DNA of 64,000 nucleotides, from assembly GCF_029664245.1 (NCBI RefSeq), contig NZ_JANAIE010000008.1, forward strand, positions 1-64,000. Direction: 5' to 3'. Numbering within the stretch: the stretch's first letter is position 1; each line of letters opens with the position of its first letter. Below the pieces are notes generated by a model. It was not told the origin of the DNA, did not search any database, and worked only from the letters and a program-made list of their open reading frames with translations. This document shows, piece by piece, positions 47,266 through 58,436 of the stretch. This DNA is from Profundicola chukchiensis. Its GTDB lineage: Bacteria; Bacteroidota; Bacteroidia; Flavobacteriales; Weeksellaceae. A program made the position numbers and the translations under genes.

Positions 47266-50200
47266 ATGAGAAACTTTTACTTCTGGACCTTAAGTGTGCT
47301 TTGTAGTACCTTGATGTTCGGTGTTTCCAACAATTCAAACCTTGAAACCAACTCCTCCTTTGGGGCGTGGTATCAAGCAAAGACTTTAAGTCTAGAAAAT
47401 TCATTAAATTATCAAGGTAACTTCAACCATGTGTTTTTCAGGAATAGCGCATTTGCTATGTCTGACTATTGTATACCTTCGGCAACTGTAACTTCAAGAT
47501 ATATTAATAATTTCACAACTGAAGGCGGGCATCAATCTGTTTCTAATCTTGATTCAGGTTTCTCCCCAGACGGATATGGTGATTTCACCGATATGGTCGT
47601 AGAACAGGGGCAAGGCGGTGCAGTTAACTTCTCGGTTAATGTAAGTGGAGGTTCTGCTGGTTTCAGAATCTGGGTTGATTGGAACCAAGATGGAACTTTT
47701 GCAGCAGATGAGGTTGCTTTTCAGACCAGTTCATATTCATTAAGTCATAGTGGATCATTTGAAGTTCCACAGGACGCTATGTTGGGTTCGACAAGAATGA
47801 GAATTGTTAGTCACTGGTTGAGTACAACTGGTGATATAGCACCTTGTGCAACAGGATTTTTATATGGTGAATTCGAAGATTACACTTTTATTGTAACAGA
47901 TGTGTCAGCTTACGATTGTCCTGTATTAGAAGCTAACATTGGTGCTGCATGTGATGATGGGAACCCAAATACAAATAATGATACGGTAAATGAAGATTGT
48001 GAATGTGTTGGTATTCCTGCGGCTGATAATGATGAAGCGTGTGACGCAACTGCTTTAACTTGTGGAGATGTAATTACACAAAGTTTAATCGGAGCTTCTT
48101 CTTCGATAGAAGATAGCTGTAATGGAAGTGGATCGTCTGATGTTTGGTTTAGTTTTGTTGTTGACGGAACTCAAAAAGTAACAGTTGCCGAAACTTCTTC
48201 ATTCGATGCTATTGTGCAATTATTTATAGGTGATGATTGTGGTAACTTAGTTGAAGCAGGAGCGTGTTCTGATATTACGGAAAACTATACGGTTACTGAG
48301 CCTGGAACTTACTATTTTAGAGTTCGTCCATACTCTTCGTTAAATAATGAAGCAGAGATTACCGTAAGTTTAACTTGTGAAGACTTCGACTGTTCGAGTT
48401 TAAATGCGGATATAGGAGATTCTTGTGATGATGGTGATCCAAATACATTAAACGATGTAATAACTGAAGATTGCGAATGTCAAGGAACGCCTTTAGCAGA
48501 AAATAATGAAGCTTGTAACGCAACAGAAATAACTTGTGGAGAGGAGATTTCTCAAAGTTTGGTAGGAGCAGTTGAAACACAAGAAGATACTTGTTATGGA
48601 AGTGGAACTGCAGATGTATGGTTTAGCTTTACAACAGATGGAACTCAATTATATACAATTGCTGAAACTTCGGCATTTGATGCAGTGGTTCAATTATTTA
48701 TGGGTGACGATTGTGGTAATTTAATCGAAGTTGGAGCTTGTTCTGACTTTAATGAGTATTTTACAGTTTCTGATGCTGGAACTTATTACTTCAAAGTTAG
48801 ACCTTATTATTCTTCAGGAAACTCAGGTAACATTACGGTTAGCTTGACTTGCGAAGGATTTGATTGTCAGGAATTGTCTGCAAATATTGGAGACGCTTGT
48901 GATGATGGAAATCCTAATACTGCAAATGATGTGGTGACTGAAGATTGTGAGTGTGTTGGTGTTCCAGCGCCTGTAGATAACTCTTGTGCAAATCCTATTG
49001 CATTAGCTTGTGGAGAGGAGCCTGTAACTTATTCTTCTGCTAGCTCTACCAATATTTCACCAGATGGATGTAGTATCGGAAATAATGGATTATGGTTCTC
49101 ATTTGAAGGAACGGGTGCGGCAATTACGATTACATCTATGGCAAGTTTTGATCATAAAATGTCTATGCAAACTGGATCTTGTGATGATTTAACTTTTATC
49201 GCATGTAAAGACGGTACTATAAATGAGGAAATCTACACGTTAGAATCTACAGTTGCGGGTGAAATGTACTACGTTTATATCGCACATTATAGCTCATATA
49301 CTAACGCAACAGGAAGTATTTCTGTTAGTATAGATTGTGCTGAAGTGCCAGATTGTACAGCTCCAACCTTAAGTTTAACAACTCAAGATGCTAATGGTGA
49401 TGAAATCGATTGTTTAGATGCAGATGGTGAGTTCTTTGTTGTAGCTAGTCTATCTGGTGGATCAGGAAATGATAACTACAGTTTATCTGCCAATGGTGGT
49501 GAGGCTGTTGAAGTAGCAGCTGATGCTTCGCATACTTTCGGTCCTTTTGCGGCAGGAACAGATGTAGAAGTTGTAGCAACTGGTGTTGAAGATAATTTAT
49601 GTAGTGTAACAGAAGCAGCTGATGCACCGGCTAATTGTCCTCCAGTAAACGAAACTTGTGATGGTGCAATTGCTTTAGAATGTAATGCAGAACCTGTAAC
49701 GTATTCTTCGGCTGGTTCTTCAGCGACTTCACCAAGTGGATGTAATTTAGGAAATAACGGAATTTGGTTCTCGTTCGAAGGAACAGGAGCTGATATTAGC
49801 ATTGTTTCATCAGCTAGTTTTGATCACGAAATGTCTATTAATACAGGTACGTGTGATGCTTTAGTGAATGTCGGATGTAAAGATAGTTCTACAGGAGAGG
49901 AAACATATACAGTAGAAGATACGGTAGAAGGTCAAATGTACTATGTATATATTGCTCATTGGAATGTTGGAAGTACAACTACAGGTACAATCACTATTGC
50001 TATCGAATGCGAAGAAGTTGTAGTTGATGATGTTGTTGCACCAACAGTTGTTACACAAGATGTGACAGTAGAATTAGATGAAAATGGAATGGCTTCAATT
50101 TCAGCTGACGAAGTTAATAATGGTTCTTCTGATGATGTAACTACAAGCGAAAACTTAGTTATGAGTTTAGATGTAACAAGCTTTGATTGTTCAAATGTTG

Positions 50201-50763
50201 GTGAGAATACAGTAACTTTAACTGTAACTGATGAGGCTGGAAATAGTGCAACAGGAACTGCAGTTGTTACGGTTGAGGATAACTTGGCGCCAGTAATTAC
50301 AACTGAAGATTTAATGATTGGATTAGAAGGTAATGCTTCTGTTTCTATCATGGTTGAAGATGTTGCAACGGCTACAGATAACTGTGGTGGTGATGTAACT
50401 ATTACTTTAAGTCAAGATGAGTTTACTGAATTAGGAGAATATACGGTAACGGTTACTGCTACGGATGCTAATGGAAATACATCTACGGAGACAGTTACTG
50501 TAACGGTAGTTGAAACTATGGGTGTTAACGATTTTGCTTCTAGAAAAGGAGTTGAAGTATATCCAAACCCGTCTAGCGATTTTGTTCAAATCAAGTCTGA
50601 TGTTGAAGTTGATTTTGTTCAAGTTTATAGCTTAACAGGTCAATTAGTTAAAACTGTAAAATCGAATAAAGTTGATTTAAGAGGTTTTGTAAGTGGAAAC
50701 TATGTATTGAAAGTTCAAACAAAAGATGGTGGACAAGTTTCTAAGAAATTAATCGTTAAATAA
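47266..50763 (+). CDS. large modular secreted protein (GEVED, repeated modules, HYR, T9SS domain)
   Basis: The 1165-residue protein has a signal peptide, a GEVED domain (about 66-215, with WVDWNQDGTF and GEFEDYTF), and two 158-residue repeats (217-374, 375-532). Each repeat has a CDDGxPNTxND..EDCEC knot and a Cys-linked beta domain (DVWFSF..DDCGNL..C). A third, diverged copy starts at 533, followed by a spacer and another related domain (about 795-925). Two HYR-like beta repeats (about 930-1085, AGNSATGTAVVTV and ANGNTSTETVTVTV) and a T9SS sorting domain (VYPNPSSDFVQIK to SKKLIVK) end the protein. It is probably a surface adhesin or matrix protein; no catalytic motif is visible. Confidence 0.92.
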   Translation: MRNFYFWTLSVLCSTLMFGVSNNSNLETNSSFGAWYQAKTLSLENSLNYQGNFNHVFFRNSAFAMSDYCIPSATVTSRYINNFTTEGGHQSVSNLDSGFSPDGYGDFTDMVVEQGQGGAVNFSVNVSGGSAGFRIWVDWNQDGTFAADEVAFQTSSYSLSHSGSFEVPQDAMLGSTRMRIVSHWLSTTGDIAPCATGFLYGEFEDYTFIVTDVSAYDCPVLEANIGAACDDGNPNTNNDTVNEDCECVGIPAADNDEACDATALTCGDVITQSLIGASSSIEDSCNGSGSSDVWFSFVVDGTQKVTVAETSSFDAIVQLFIGDDCGNLVEAGACSDITENYTVTEPGTYYFRVRPYSSLNNEAEITVSLTCEDFDCSSLNADIGDSCDDGDPNTLNDVITEDCECQGTPLAENNEACNATEITCGEEISQSLVGAVETQEDTCYGSGTADVWFSFTTDGTQLYTIAETSAFDAVVQLFMGDDCGNLIEVGACSDFNEYFTVSDAGTYYFKVRPYYSSGNSGNITVSLTCEGFDCQELSANIGDACDDGNPNTANDVVTEDCECVGVPAPVDNSCANPIALACGEEPVTYSSASSTNISPDGCSIGNNGLWFSFEGTGAAITITSMASFDHKMSMQTGSCDDLTFIACKDGTINEEIYTLESTVAGEMYYVYIAHYSSYTNATGSISVSIDCAEVPDCTAPTLSLTTQDANGDEIDCLDADGEFFVVASLSGGSGNDNYSLSANGGEAVEVAADASHTFGPFAAGTDVEVVATGVEDNLCSVTEAADAPANCPPVNETCDGAIALECNAEPVTYSSAGSSATSPSGCNLGNNGIWFSFEGTGADISIVSSASFDHEMSINTGTCDALVNVGCKDSSTGEETYTVEDTVEGQMYYVYIAHWNVGSTTTGTITIAIECEEVVVDDVVAPTVVTQDVTVELDENGMASISADEVNNGSSDDVTTSENLVMSLDVTSFDCSNVGENTVTLTVTDEAGNSATGTAVVTVEDNLAPVITTEDLMIGLEGNASVSIMVEDVATATDNCGGDVTITLSQDEFTELGEYTVTVTATDANGNTSTETVTVTVVETMGVNDFASRKGVEVYPNPSSDFVQIKSDVEVDFVQVYSLTGQLVKTVKSNKVDLRGFVSGNYVLKVQTKDGGQVSKKLIVK
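47914..48861 (+). repeat. two tandem 474-bp repeats inside the large T9SS gene
   Basis: 47914-48387 and 48388-48861 encode the two 158-residue modules in the same register, each beginning with the same Asp-Cys pattern. A third copy of the first 50 codons follows from 48862. They have diverged in sequence, so recombination between them is less likely than in perfect repeats. Confidence 0.75.
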
Positions 50764-50780
50764 TTTCATATAAATGTTGA

Positions 50781-50806
50781 AAGGCTCCTTCGGGGGCCTT
50801 TTTTTA
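50781..50806 (+). terminator. terminator of the large T9SS gene
   Basis: AAGGCTCC pairs with GGGGCCTT (one G-U pair) around the very stable TTCG loop and is followed by a run of seven T residues. It lies about 17 bases past the stop. Confidence 0.92.
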
Positions 50807-50987
50807 TGTCTAAAAACAAGTGATTTGGTGTAAATGTGACCTTCAAACTAGAAGAATTGAATAGTTAATATTAAATTTATAATGTTAATTTAATATTTGG
50901 GAAATGTTTAAGTAACAATAACTACTTTAGCACCCCCTAATTCAACTTTATTTTTTGAAACTGAATCTCCCAACATATTGGTATATC

Positions 50988-51803
50988 ATGGCGACTTATT
51001 TAATGATAAGTTTGGTCGCTGCTATTTTCTATTTACCTGAATCATCAGGTTTAAATACGATTCTACTCAATAGATTGGTATTCGTGGGATTGCTATTGTT
51101 GGTTTTGTATTTAAAAACAAGAATAAAAGATCAGCTATTTCAATTGATAAGTTTGATTAGTGTTTATGCGTTTTTGGGAAGTGTTTACTCAGAAACTGCT
51201 ATACTGAATACGATGTTTTTTGAAAAGCAAGATGCTTTAGTATCGCATTGGGATGAGGTTTTGTTTGGGTTTCAGCCAGCTCTAGAATTTTCTAAACAAT
51301 ATAGATCTATGTTGTTTAGTGAACTTATGTTTATGGGCTATTTTTCTTATTATCTCATGCCTTTATTTATAATTTTTTCACTTTATAAATCAGGAAAGCT
51401 TAATCATTTTGGGTTTTTATTAATAGGCTCTTTTGTTTTGTATTATCTTGTATTTATACTATTTCCAGTTGCGGGACCACAGTTTTATTTTGACTATCCA
51501 GAGAATCATATTCAAGCGCAAGGATGGTTTGCTAAAGGCGTTAAGCTAATTCAGCAAATAGGAGAGGCGCCTACTGCTGCATTCCCGAGTTCGCATGTGG
51601 GAGTGACCGTAATTATGCTATTATTTTTAAATCAATATTTCAAAAAGTTACTTATTTATATTATTCCATTTGCCCTTGTTCTATTCTTTTCAACGGTCTA
51701 TATAAAGGCGCATTATGCAGTAGACGTATTTGCAGGTATTGTATCGGGATGGGTAATTTATAAGACTTTAAACTCAATTTATTTATCATCTCAAAAGCCT
51801 TAA
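50988..51803 (+). CDS. PAP2-superfamily membrane phosphatase
   Basis: The 271-residue membrane protein has about six hydrophobic segments and the three PAP2 motif regions: PVAGPQFYFDYPE, AAFPSSHVG with the nucleophile-region His, and KAHYAVDVFAG with the catalytic His. Related proteins dephosphorylate lipid phosphates or transfer head groups, as in inositol-phosphorylceramide synthases. A TTG at 50955 would add 11 residues but overlaps a promoter-like TATTTTTTG, so I prefer the ATG at 50988. It ends 4 bases before the next gene and is probably cotranscribed with it. Confidence 0.85.
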   Translation: MATYLMISLVAAIFYLPESSGLNTILLNRLVFVGLLLLVLYLKTRIKDQLFQLISLISVYAFLGSVYSETAILNTMFFEKQDALVSHWDEVLFGFQPALEFSKQYRSMLFSELMFMGYFSYYLMPLFIIFSLYKSGKLNHFGFLLIGSFVLYYLVFILFPVAGPQFYFDYPENHIQAQGWFAKGVKLIQQIGEAPTAAFPSSHVGVTVIMLLFLNQYFKKLLIYIIPFALVLFFSTVYIKAHYAVDVFAGIVSGWVIYKTLNSIYLSSQKP

Positions 51804-51807
51804 GCTT

Positions 51808-52935
51808 ATGTCTATAAATGTAAAAGAACTAGAAACTAAATCCGAATGGAAAGAATTCGTCTTTTTGCCAGAGAAGATTCATAAAAATCATTCTAATTGG
51901 TTGCATCCACTATATATGGACGATAAAAAGTTTTTTGATAAAGACCGAAATCCATCCTTTAAAAACAATAAAGCCAAGTTGTTTTTAGCTTTTAATGATC
52001 AACAAGTTGTAGGTAGAATTATGGGTATTATTCCCACGAAATATAATGAGGGAAAAGAAGTTAAGTGCGCTCGATTTTCTTACATGGAATGTTATGAGGA
52101 TAAAGAGGTTTTTGATGCCTTATTAAAGGCTGTTACGGATTGGGCTTTAGCCTTAGATTGTCAAGAATTGATTGGCCCTATGGGGTTTTCAGATAAAGAA
52201 CCACAAGGATTTGTGACCAAAGGTTTTGAGGAGCCAACCATGTTCGTTACGAATTGTACCTATCGTTATATGAAGGAATTTATTGAGGAAAATCAATTTA
52301 ATTCTTTCGTTAAATTACATGAGTATGAAGTTCCCATCGATGAGCAAATAAAAACTCGCTACGAAAAATTTATAGAAAGAGTTTCGCGTAATCAGCAGGT
52401 TAGGTTGCTTGAGTTTAAAAAAGGAAAACAAGTAAAACCTTATGTTTCTGGGGTTTTTGAATTAATTAATAAAACCTATCAGGAGATTTATGGATTTACC
52501 GAAGTCACAGAAGCTGAACGTGATGAGTTTGCCAATCGTTTCTTGCCCTTATTAAATCCGAAATTAATCAAGATTATTGTCGATCAACACGATAAAGTAG
52601 TGGCTTTTGTTATAGCCATGCCAGATTTGAGTGAAGGAATTCGCAAGGCTAGGGGAAGAGTTTATCCTGTAGGCTGGATTCATTTATTGAAGAGTTTTAG
52701 AACTTCTAAAAGGCTTGTTTTGCTGTTAGGAGGAGTAGATCCGGCAATGCAGAATAAAGGTTTAGATGCGATTTTGGCAGAAAGCTTATTTAAATCAGCT
52801 ATTGAATTAGGTTTTAAGACTATGGATAGCCATTTAATCATGAAAGACAACAAAAAAATGATCGCTGAAATCGAAAGGCTTGAAGGTCATCGACTTTGTA
52901 AGGAGTATACTATTTATAAGAAGAGGATTGGGTAA
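51808..52935 (+). CDS. GNAT-like protein of unknown substrate
   Basis: The 375-residue protein has a fold pattern of two acetyltransferase-like halves: KLFLAFNDQQVVGRIMGIIP (about 50-75) and IVDQHDKVVAFVIAMPDL (about 255-275), with a late GGVDPAMQNKGLDAILAES that resembles an acetyl-CoA loop. It is cytoplasmic. Its closest look-alikes are large Bacteroidota GNAT proteins often found with lipid genes. With the PAP2 gene it may modify a lipid, but this is inference. Confidence 0.65.
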   Translation: MSINVKELETKSEWKEFVFLPEKIHKNHSNWLHPLYMDDKKFFDKDRNPSFKNNKAKLFLAFNDQQVVGRIMGIIPTKYNEGKEVKCARFSYMECYEDKEVFDALLKAVTDWALALDCQELIGPMGFSDKEPQGFVTKGFEEPTMFVTNCTYRYMKEFIEENQFNSFVKLHEYEVPIDEQIKTRYEKFIERVSRNQQVRLLEFKKGKQVKPYVSGVFELINKTYQEIYGFTEVTEAERDEFANRFLPLLNPKLIKIIVDQHDKVVAFVIAMPDLSEGIRKARGRVYPVGWIHLLKSFRTSKRLVLLLGGVDPAMQNKGLDAILAESLFKSAIELGFKTMDSHLIMKDNKKMIAEIERLEGHRLCKEYTIYKKRIG

Positions 52936-52997
52936 ATGATTTAAGATGTGATATTTAAGTAAAAATTCATAAATTGTACTACCTAATCTATTTAAGC

Positions 52998-54035
52998 ATG
53001 GAAGTTTTTGCAATTATCATAGTAATCTTAGTTATAATTTTTATTTTTTACTTCTATAAAAGAGTTTCCGCGAAAAGCAATTCTTTAAATAAAGATGTTT
53101 TGGTGAATACTGAATTATCAACTAAGCCTTCAGGAAAAGAAGTTAACGGTTTGGTTCATAATCATGATAATTCATGTAGTAGCGGGATTTATGATCAATT
53201 ATTAGTTTACTTTAGTGATTCCAATGAGTCTTTTTATGAAGATGAAAAATATTTAGATTCACTAAAGTTGGGGTTAGAAGATGAAGAAACGAAACAACAA
53301 ATTGGTCGCGCGCAATTATTTAAATTAATAGGAGAGTACTACGTTGTAAACAATAGAGTTTCTGAAGCTATAAAATCTTGGGAAAAAGCTATAGAAGAAG
53401 ATCCAAAGATTGGTTTAAAATTAAAGCTTAAGAAGTTACAGGATGTATCCGAAATATCAGAGGAGTTAAAACAACAACTACTGAGTAAGAGAAAAGTTAA
53501 AAGGAAAAAGAAAAAGAGAGATTTTAATTGGGTTGTTAAAAATTATATAAGCTTTTTTAACAGGTTTAATATAGACGAGGAGGCTTTAAAATCTAAGTAT
53601 CTTTTATGGAACAAAAACAATTCTCAACCAATTGAGGACTTTGTTTGGTATATGTTTAATTCCATGTTAGATGAGAATGCAAAGAAAAATCAACCTTTAA
53701 ATGAATTTTATCAAAAAAATGCAGAAATATATTCAGAAATGACTTCATTTAGAAGAGTGCATGAAGGTAAAACAGAAAATGAATTATATAAATTATACAA
53801 TGAGAACTCTGTTAAGGCAAATGTATATAATTCAAAAGTTGAATTAGAGGTTGCAATAATAGGAGCTCCGGATTGTATTCAAGGTAGAAAGCTAAATAAA
53901 AAGATGATTTCAGTAGAAGAGGCATTAGAAAATACAATTATTCCTTATGATGAATGTTCTAGAGGAGCATGCATGTGTATGTACTCTGTTGTTTCTAAAC
54001 ATGATTCGGATGGATCTTTGATATTCAAGGAATAG
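52998..54035 (+). CDS. membrane-anchored protein with Cys-rich C-terminal module
   Basis: The product of about 345 residues has one N-terminal membrane segment (MEVFAIIIVILVIIFIFYFY), a helical region with a TPR-like unit (VNNRVSEAIKSWEKAIEEDP), and a lysine-rich stretch (KRKVKRKKKKRD, about 172-183). The C-terminal 55 residues (DCIQGRKLNKKMISVEEALE and then PYDECSRGACMCMY) follow the pattern of a small module I know from many proteobacterial proteins, with a Cys-x4-Cys-x-Cys group that may bind metal. The function is unknown. I use the ATG at 52998; a TTG 24 bases upstream is possible. Confidence 0.7.
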   Translation: MEVFAIIIVILVIIFIFYFYKRVSAKSNSLNKDVLVNTELSTKPSGKEVNGLVHNHDNSCSSGIYDQLLVYFSDSNESFYEDEKYLDSLKLGLEDEETKQQIGRAQLFKLIGEYYVVNNRVSEAIKSWEKAIEEDPKIGLKLKLKKLQDVSEISEELKQQLLSKRKVKRKKKKRDFNWVVKNYISFFNRFNIDEEALKSKYLLWNKNNSQPIEDFVWYMFNSMLDENAKKNQPLNEFYQKNAEIYSEMTSFRRVHEGKTENELYKLYNENSVKANVYNSKVELEVAIIGAPDCIQGRKLNKKMISVEEALENTIIPYDECSRGACMCMYSVVSKHDSDGSLIFKE

Positions 54036-54125
54036 AAGAAAATCTTAGTTCAAACAATATTTTATGTACTAAATCTATCTCTGGTTGCGCATTAGGTGCA
54101 CCTTTTTCTATGCTTAAATTAAGCA

Positions 54126-54155
54126 CAAAAAAAACCTCCTGAAATTCAGGAGGTT
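54126..54155 (-). terminator. terminator of tRNA-Gln
   Basis: On the minus strand an AACCTCCTGA stem and its complement (54133-54155) are followed by eight T residues. It lies 14 bases after the tRNA. Confidence 0.88.
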
Positions 54156-54168
54156 ATCTCATTAATTG

Positions 54169-54239
54169 TAGACCCACAGGGATTCGAACCCCGACAAGCG
54201 GCACCAAAAACCGATGTGCTACCGTTACACCATGGGTCT
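54169..54239 (-). tRNA. tRNA-Gln (anticodon TTG)
   Basis: The minus strand folds into a cloverleaf: acceptor stem AGACCCA/TGGGTCT, D arm with GTGTAACGGTAGCAC, an anticodon loop TTTTGGT giving TTG, T arm GGGGTTCGAATCCC, and discriminator A. No CCA is encoded. It is a single gene with its own terminator. Confidence 0.95.
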
Positions 54240-54392
54240 TTTCGATTAATTCGATTGCAAATATAGAAATTAATTTTTGACTCCACAAAATGAAAATTGA
54301 AAAAAGTTTGAAATTTTTTGAGTTCAAACTTCTAATTCATTCATTACAAATTGGTTCGATAAAATAATTTTTTTCAATGTATTTTATCTTAA

Positions 54393-56426
<2,034 letters not shown>

Positions 56427-56458
56427 AAGGGCATAGTGAAATAGTCTTTTCTTAGCCG

Positions 56459-56466
56459 TATATTTG
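56459..56466 (+). promoter_or_regulatory. -7 box of the ABC-F gene
   Basis: TATATTTG fits TAnnTTTG and lies 25 bases before the GTG start at 56492. Confidence 0.45.
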
Positions 56467-56491
56467 TAGGTTGAATTATTAAATTATATCT

Positions 56492-58372
56492 GTGACTTTC
56501 GCAACTATCACCAATCTTACTAAATCCTATGGCATCCGAACTTTGTTTGAGGATGTTAATTTTATTGTCAATCAAGGCGATAATATTGCCATTGTAGCTA
56601 AAAACGGAAGTGGTAAGTCTACTTTATTAAAAATTATTCAGGGTGTTGAAACACCTGATTCTGGTGAGGTTGAAATTCATCGTGGAATCGATGTTTACAC
56701 GCTAGAGCAAGGTGATGACTTCGACGAGAATTTGTTAGCGAAAGACATCATTTATGCGCATGATAATGATGTTTTGCAGTTATTAAATAAATATCAATCT
56801 TATTTGAACGAAGGTATTTCTGATCAGCGTTTGATTGATGTAATGACCCAGATTGATGAAGCGAATGCTTGGAATGTTGAGTCATTATTTGAGGAGATTT
56901 TCTCTAATTTAAAGATTGATTTCTTAAACCAAAAGATTGGAAGCCTATCGGGTGGACAACGTAAAAGGATTTCATTAGCTAAATTTTTAATTGATATTTC
57001 GATTGACGAAGGGCATCAATTATTAATCTTAGATGAGCCTACCAACCACCTAGATATTGAAATGGTGGAGTGGTTAGAATACTTCATCAACAAAGAGAAC
57101 CGAACTTTGCTTTTGGTGACCCACGATAGATATTTCTTGGATTCAATTTGTACACAAATTCTGGAATTAGAAGATCAAACGATTTATGTTCATCGTGGTG
57201 ATTACGAAACCTATGTGACCAATAAAGCGAACCGAATCGAAAACCTTCAAGCGAATATTGATAAGGCTAAAAACCTTTATAGAAAAGAGCTTGAATGGAT
57301 GCGTCGTCAACCTAAAGCGAGAACTACCAAATCAAAGAGTAGGGAGCAATCTTTCTATAAAACCGAAGAAGTTGCTAAGCGTAAGATTGTAGACCAAAAT
57401 CTTTTATTAGAAATGCAGATGACGCGTTTGGGTAAAAAGATTGTTGAGTTCGAGGAGGTGAGTTTTGCTTATGGTGAGAAAAAGATATTAGATAATTATT
57501 CCAACTTATTTGCACGTGGTCAAAAGATTGGAATCATCGGTAAAAATGGTGTTGGTAAGTCAACCTTTCTTAAGATTCTAGAAGGTGATGTTCAACCAGA
57601 TTCTGGAGAAATCGATAGAGGAGATACGCTTGTTTTTGGACATTTTAAGCAAGATGGAATTTCATATAAACCAGAGCAGCGTGTTATAGATTTTGTAACG
57701 GATATTGCAGAAAACTTCCCATTAGCCAATGGTGGTTCTATGTCGGCAAGTCAATTCTTGCAATTGTTCTTATTCGAGCCACAACAACAGTACACGCCGA
57801 TTAGTAGATTGAGTGGAGGTGAGAAAAAGCGTTTGCAATTATTAAGTGTTCTCTATAAAAATCCGAATTTCTTGATTCTGGATGAGCCTACCAACGATTT
57901 AGATTTGCCTACTTTAACTATTTTAGAGCAATTCTTAAATGATTATTCTGGTTGTTTATTGATCGTTTCCCACGACCGTTACTTTATGGACAAGGTGGTA
58001 GATGAGTTAATGATTTTTGATGGTCAAGGTAAGATTTCGACATTCTACGGAACTTATACAGAATATTTCTTGGACCAAAAAGCTCAGCAGCTAGAGGCGA
58101 GTAAGCAAAAATCTGAAGAAATTAAACAGCAGCCTAAGCCTAAGTCAAATGAGAATAAATTGACTTATAACGAGCAAAAAGAGTTTAAACAAATCGAAAA
58201 GGACTTACCTAAATTAGAAGAAAAACGTAAGGAGTTAGAAGCTAAATTAACGGACACAAGTTTGGATTTAGATAAAATCACAGAAATCTCTGAAAAGTAT
58301 CAGCAAATTAAAGATAAAATTGAAGAGGCAGAAATGCGCTGGTTAGAGTTGTCTGAAAAGGAAGCTAATTAA
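56492..58372 (+). CDS. ABC-F family ATPase (Uup/EttA-like)
   Basis: The 626-residue soluble protein has two ABC domains with Walker A GKNGSGKST and GKNGVGKST, signatures LSGGQRKR and LSGGEKKR, and Walker B LLILDEPTNHLD and FLILDEPTNDLD. They are joined by a Lys/Arg-rich linker (RRQPKARTTKSKSREQSF), with a C-terminal coiled coil (about 560-626). ABC-F proteins act on the ribosome or in DNA-related quality control. The linker and coiled coil point to the Uup group. The start codon is GTG. Confidence 0.93.
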   Translation: MTFATITNLTKSYGIRTLFEDVNFIVNQGDNIAIVAKNGSGKSTLLKIIQGVETPDSGEVEIHRGIDVYTLEQGDDFDENLLAKDIIYAHDNDVLQLLNKYQSYLNEGISDQRLIDVMTQIDEANAWNVESLFEEIFSNLKIDFLNQKIGSLSGGQRKRISLAKFLIDISIDEGHQLLILDEPTNHLDIEMVEWLEYFINKENRTLLLVTHDRYFLDSICTQILELEDQTIYVHRGDYETYVTNKANRIENLQANIDKAKNLYRKELEWMRRQPKARTTKSKSREQSFYKTEEVAKRKIVDQNLLLEMQMTRLGKKIVEFEEVSFAYGEKKILDNYSNLFARGQKIGIIGKNGVGKSTFLKILEGDVQPDSGEIDRGDTLVFGHFKQDGISYKPEQRVIDFVTDIAENFPLANGGSMSASQFLQLFLFEPQQQYTPISRLSGGEKKRLQLLSVLYKNPNFLILDEPTNDLDLPTLTILEQFLNDYSGCLLIVSHDRYFMDKVVDELMIFDGQGKISTFYGTYTEYFLDQKAQQLEASKQKSEEIKQQPKPKSNENKLTYNEQKEFKQIEKDLPKLEEKRKELEAKLTDTSLDLDKITEISEKYQQIKDKIEEAEMRWLELSEKEAN

Positions 58373-58419
58373 CTTTTCGGGATTAAATTTTATAAGTATT
58401 ATTCCACTACAAAACTTTC

Positions 58420-58427
58420 TATTTTTG
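58420..58427 (+). promoter_or_regulatory. -7 box of the 58.4-kb GNAT-like gene
   Basis: TATTTTTG fits TAnnTTTG and lies 9 bases before the ATG at 58437. Confidence 0.45.
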
Positions 58428-58436
58428 CCTTAATTT

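Noticed and set aside
49476-50351. Long antisense frames opposite the modular T9SS gene
   Set aside because: They mirror the repetitive Thr/Val/Asp-rich codons of the sense gene and encode low-complexity Ser/Thr/Val sequence.
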